6,531 nt of DNA from Burkholderiaceae bacterium (GTDB lineage: Bacteria; Pseudomonadota; Gammaproteobacteria; Burkholderiales; Burkholderiaceae_E). The stretch is taken from NCBI GenBank assembly GCA_023258775.1, contig JALQWJ010000080.1, positions 286 through 6,816 of the forward strand, written 5' to 3'. The position numbers and the translations under genes are program-made. Under the pieces are notes generated by a model. It saw nothing but the letters and a program-made list of their open reading frames with translations. It was not told the DNA's origin and did not search any database. Positions 5,894 to 6,531 of this stretch are shown piece by piece; position 1 is the first letter of the stretch; each line of letters starts with the position of its first letter.

Positions 5894-6531
5894 ATGGATT
5901 TAGGGATTAGAGGTCGGTGGGCCTTGGTTTGTGCCTCGAGCAAGGGGCTAGGACTTGGTTGCGCAGCGTCGCTGGCTGCCGAGGGTGTGAATCTGGTCAT
6001 GAATGCACGCAGTGAGCCCTTGCTTAATCAAGAGGCGACTCGTTTAGCTGCCGAATACGGCGTGACGGTGCATGCAGTTGCAGGTGATATCACCACCGAG
6101 GCAATTCGTGAGAAAGCACTGGCAGCGGCACCGCAAATTGATATTTTGATCAACAATGCGGGCGGTCCGCCCCCTGGCGACTTTAGAAACTTTTCGCGCG
6201 ACGACTGGATCAAGGCTGTCGATGCCAACATGCTGACGCCGATTGAACTCATCAAGGCTACCCTTGACGGGATGATCGCGCGCAAGTTCGGTCGGGTTGT
6301 CAACGGCGCAAGAAGTGGACTCACTGGCTTTGTCGCTGGGCTTTCACGCAAGACAGCTGTTCATAATGTAACGATCAATAATTTGCTACCTGGTATGTTT
6401 GATACTGATCGACTTCGTGGAACGATTAAGGCGGCTGCAGCGCAAATGGGTGTTTCAGAAGATGAGGCAGCGACTCGCCGCATGGCTGGTGTTCCAGCCG
6501 GACGTTTTGGGAATGCCCATGAGTTCGGGCA
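5894..6531 (+). CDS. Short-chain dehydrogenase/reductase, 3' end missing, with an internal deletion
   Basis: This is a cytoplasmic NAD(P)-dependent oxidoreductase of the SDR superfamily, in a subfamily often annotated as 3-oxoacyl-ACP reductase; its substrate is unknown. 212 residues are visible and the frame is open at the window end. AAAGGAGA, five bases before ATG, supports the start. The Rossmann fold shows the cofactor loop CASSKGLGLG (13-22), AGDIT (63-67), NNAGGPPPGDF (87-97), DANMLTPIELIKAT (110-123) and NNLLPGMFDTDRLRG (162-176). As I recall, relatives read GRIVNITS, about a dozen residues, then LSNGARSGLTGF. Here GRVVN (133-137) runs directly into GARSGLTGF, so about 17 residues are missing, including the Ser of the ITS strand. 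The frame is preserved. The usual Tyr-x-x-x-Lys is already atypical in this subfamily. The protein may be inactive or the gap may be an assembly error. Confidence 0.85.
   Translation, partial: MDLGIRGRWALVCASSKGLGLGCAASLAAEGVNLVMNARSEPLLNQEATRLAAEYGVTVHAVAGDITTEAIREKALAAAPQIDILINNAGGPPPGDFRNFSRDDWIKAVDANMLTPIELIKATLDGMIARKFGRVVNGARSGLTGFVAGLSRKTAVHNVTINNLLPGMFDTDRLRGTIKAAAAQMGVSEDEAATRRMAGVPAGRFGNAHEFG

Noticed and set aside
5743..5910. 55-codon plus-strand frame (starts MGVNRQNVPIIEEL) overlapping the reductase start
   Set aside because: It has no ribosome binding site, resembles no family I know, and its end overlaps the clear reductase start in another frame.

Overview
The window reads as a chromosomal housekeeping segment of a proteobacterium, most likely a betaproteobacterium of the Burkholderiales. 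The main reason is the gene order recA-recX-sucC-sucD, which I know from that group, together with E. coli-like RecA, SucC and SucD sequences. Base composition looks balanced to slightly GC-rich by eye; I did not compute it. There is no CRISPR array, tRNA, rRNA or complete mobile element.

Layout. Positions 1-926 hold recA, cut at its 5' end by the window edge. recX follows at 923-1354; it overlaps the recA stop and has no ATG, GTG or TTG at the expected start, so a CTG start is inferred. A 119-base gap leads to sucC (1474-2640) and sucD (2663-3544), the two subunits of succinyl-CoA synthetase. The sucD stop-codon region is duplicated in tandem (two 44-base copies), and the second copy runs into a strong hairpin. 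Two very small genes follow on the same strand: a 51-residue single-span membrane protein with a perfect ribosome binding site (3682-3837) and a rubredoxin (3866-4045). A DNA photolyase lies on the opposite strand (4042-5610). Its stop codon overlaps the rubredoxin stop, and its 5' end lies inside an array of four 20-base repeats. After a 283-base non-coding stretch, a short-chain dehydrogenase/reductase starts at 5894 and runs off the window end; it appears to have lost about 17 residues, including the usual catalytic serine.

How the genes work together. recA and recX form a translationally coupled pair for recombination and SOS control, with RecX limiting RecA filaments. sucC and sucD make one TCA-cycle enzyme and share similar ribosome binding sites. 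The small membrane protein and rubredoxin are probably co-transcribed; a functional link is only inferred. The photolyase repairs UV damage and faces the other genes.

I found no convincing new multi-gene system. The most interesting signals are local: the repeat array that splits the photolyase start region into short decoy reading frames, the sucD stop-codon duplication with its hairpins, the CTG start of recX, and the internal deletion in the reductase.
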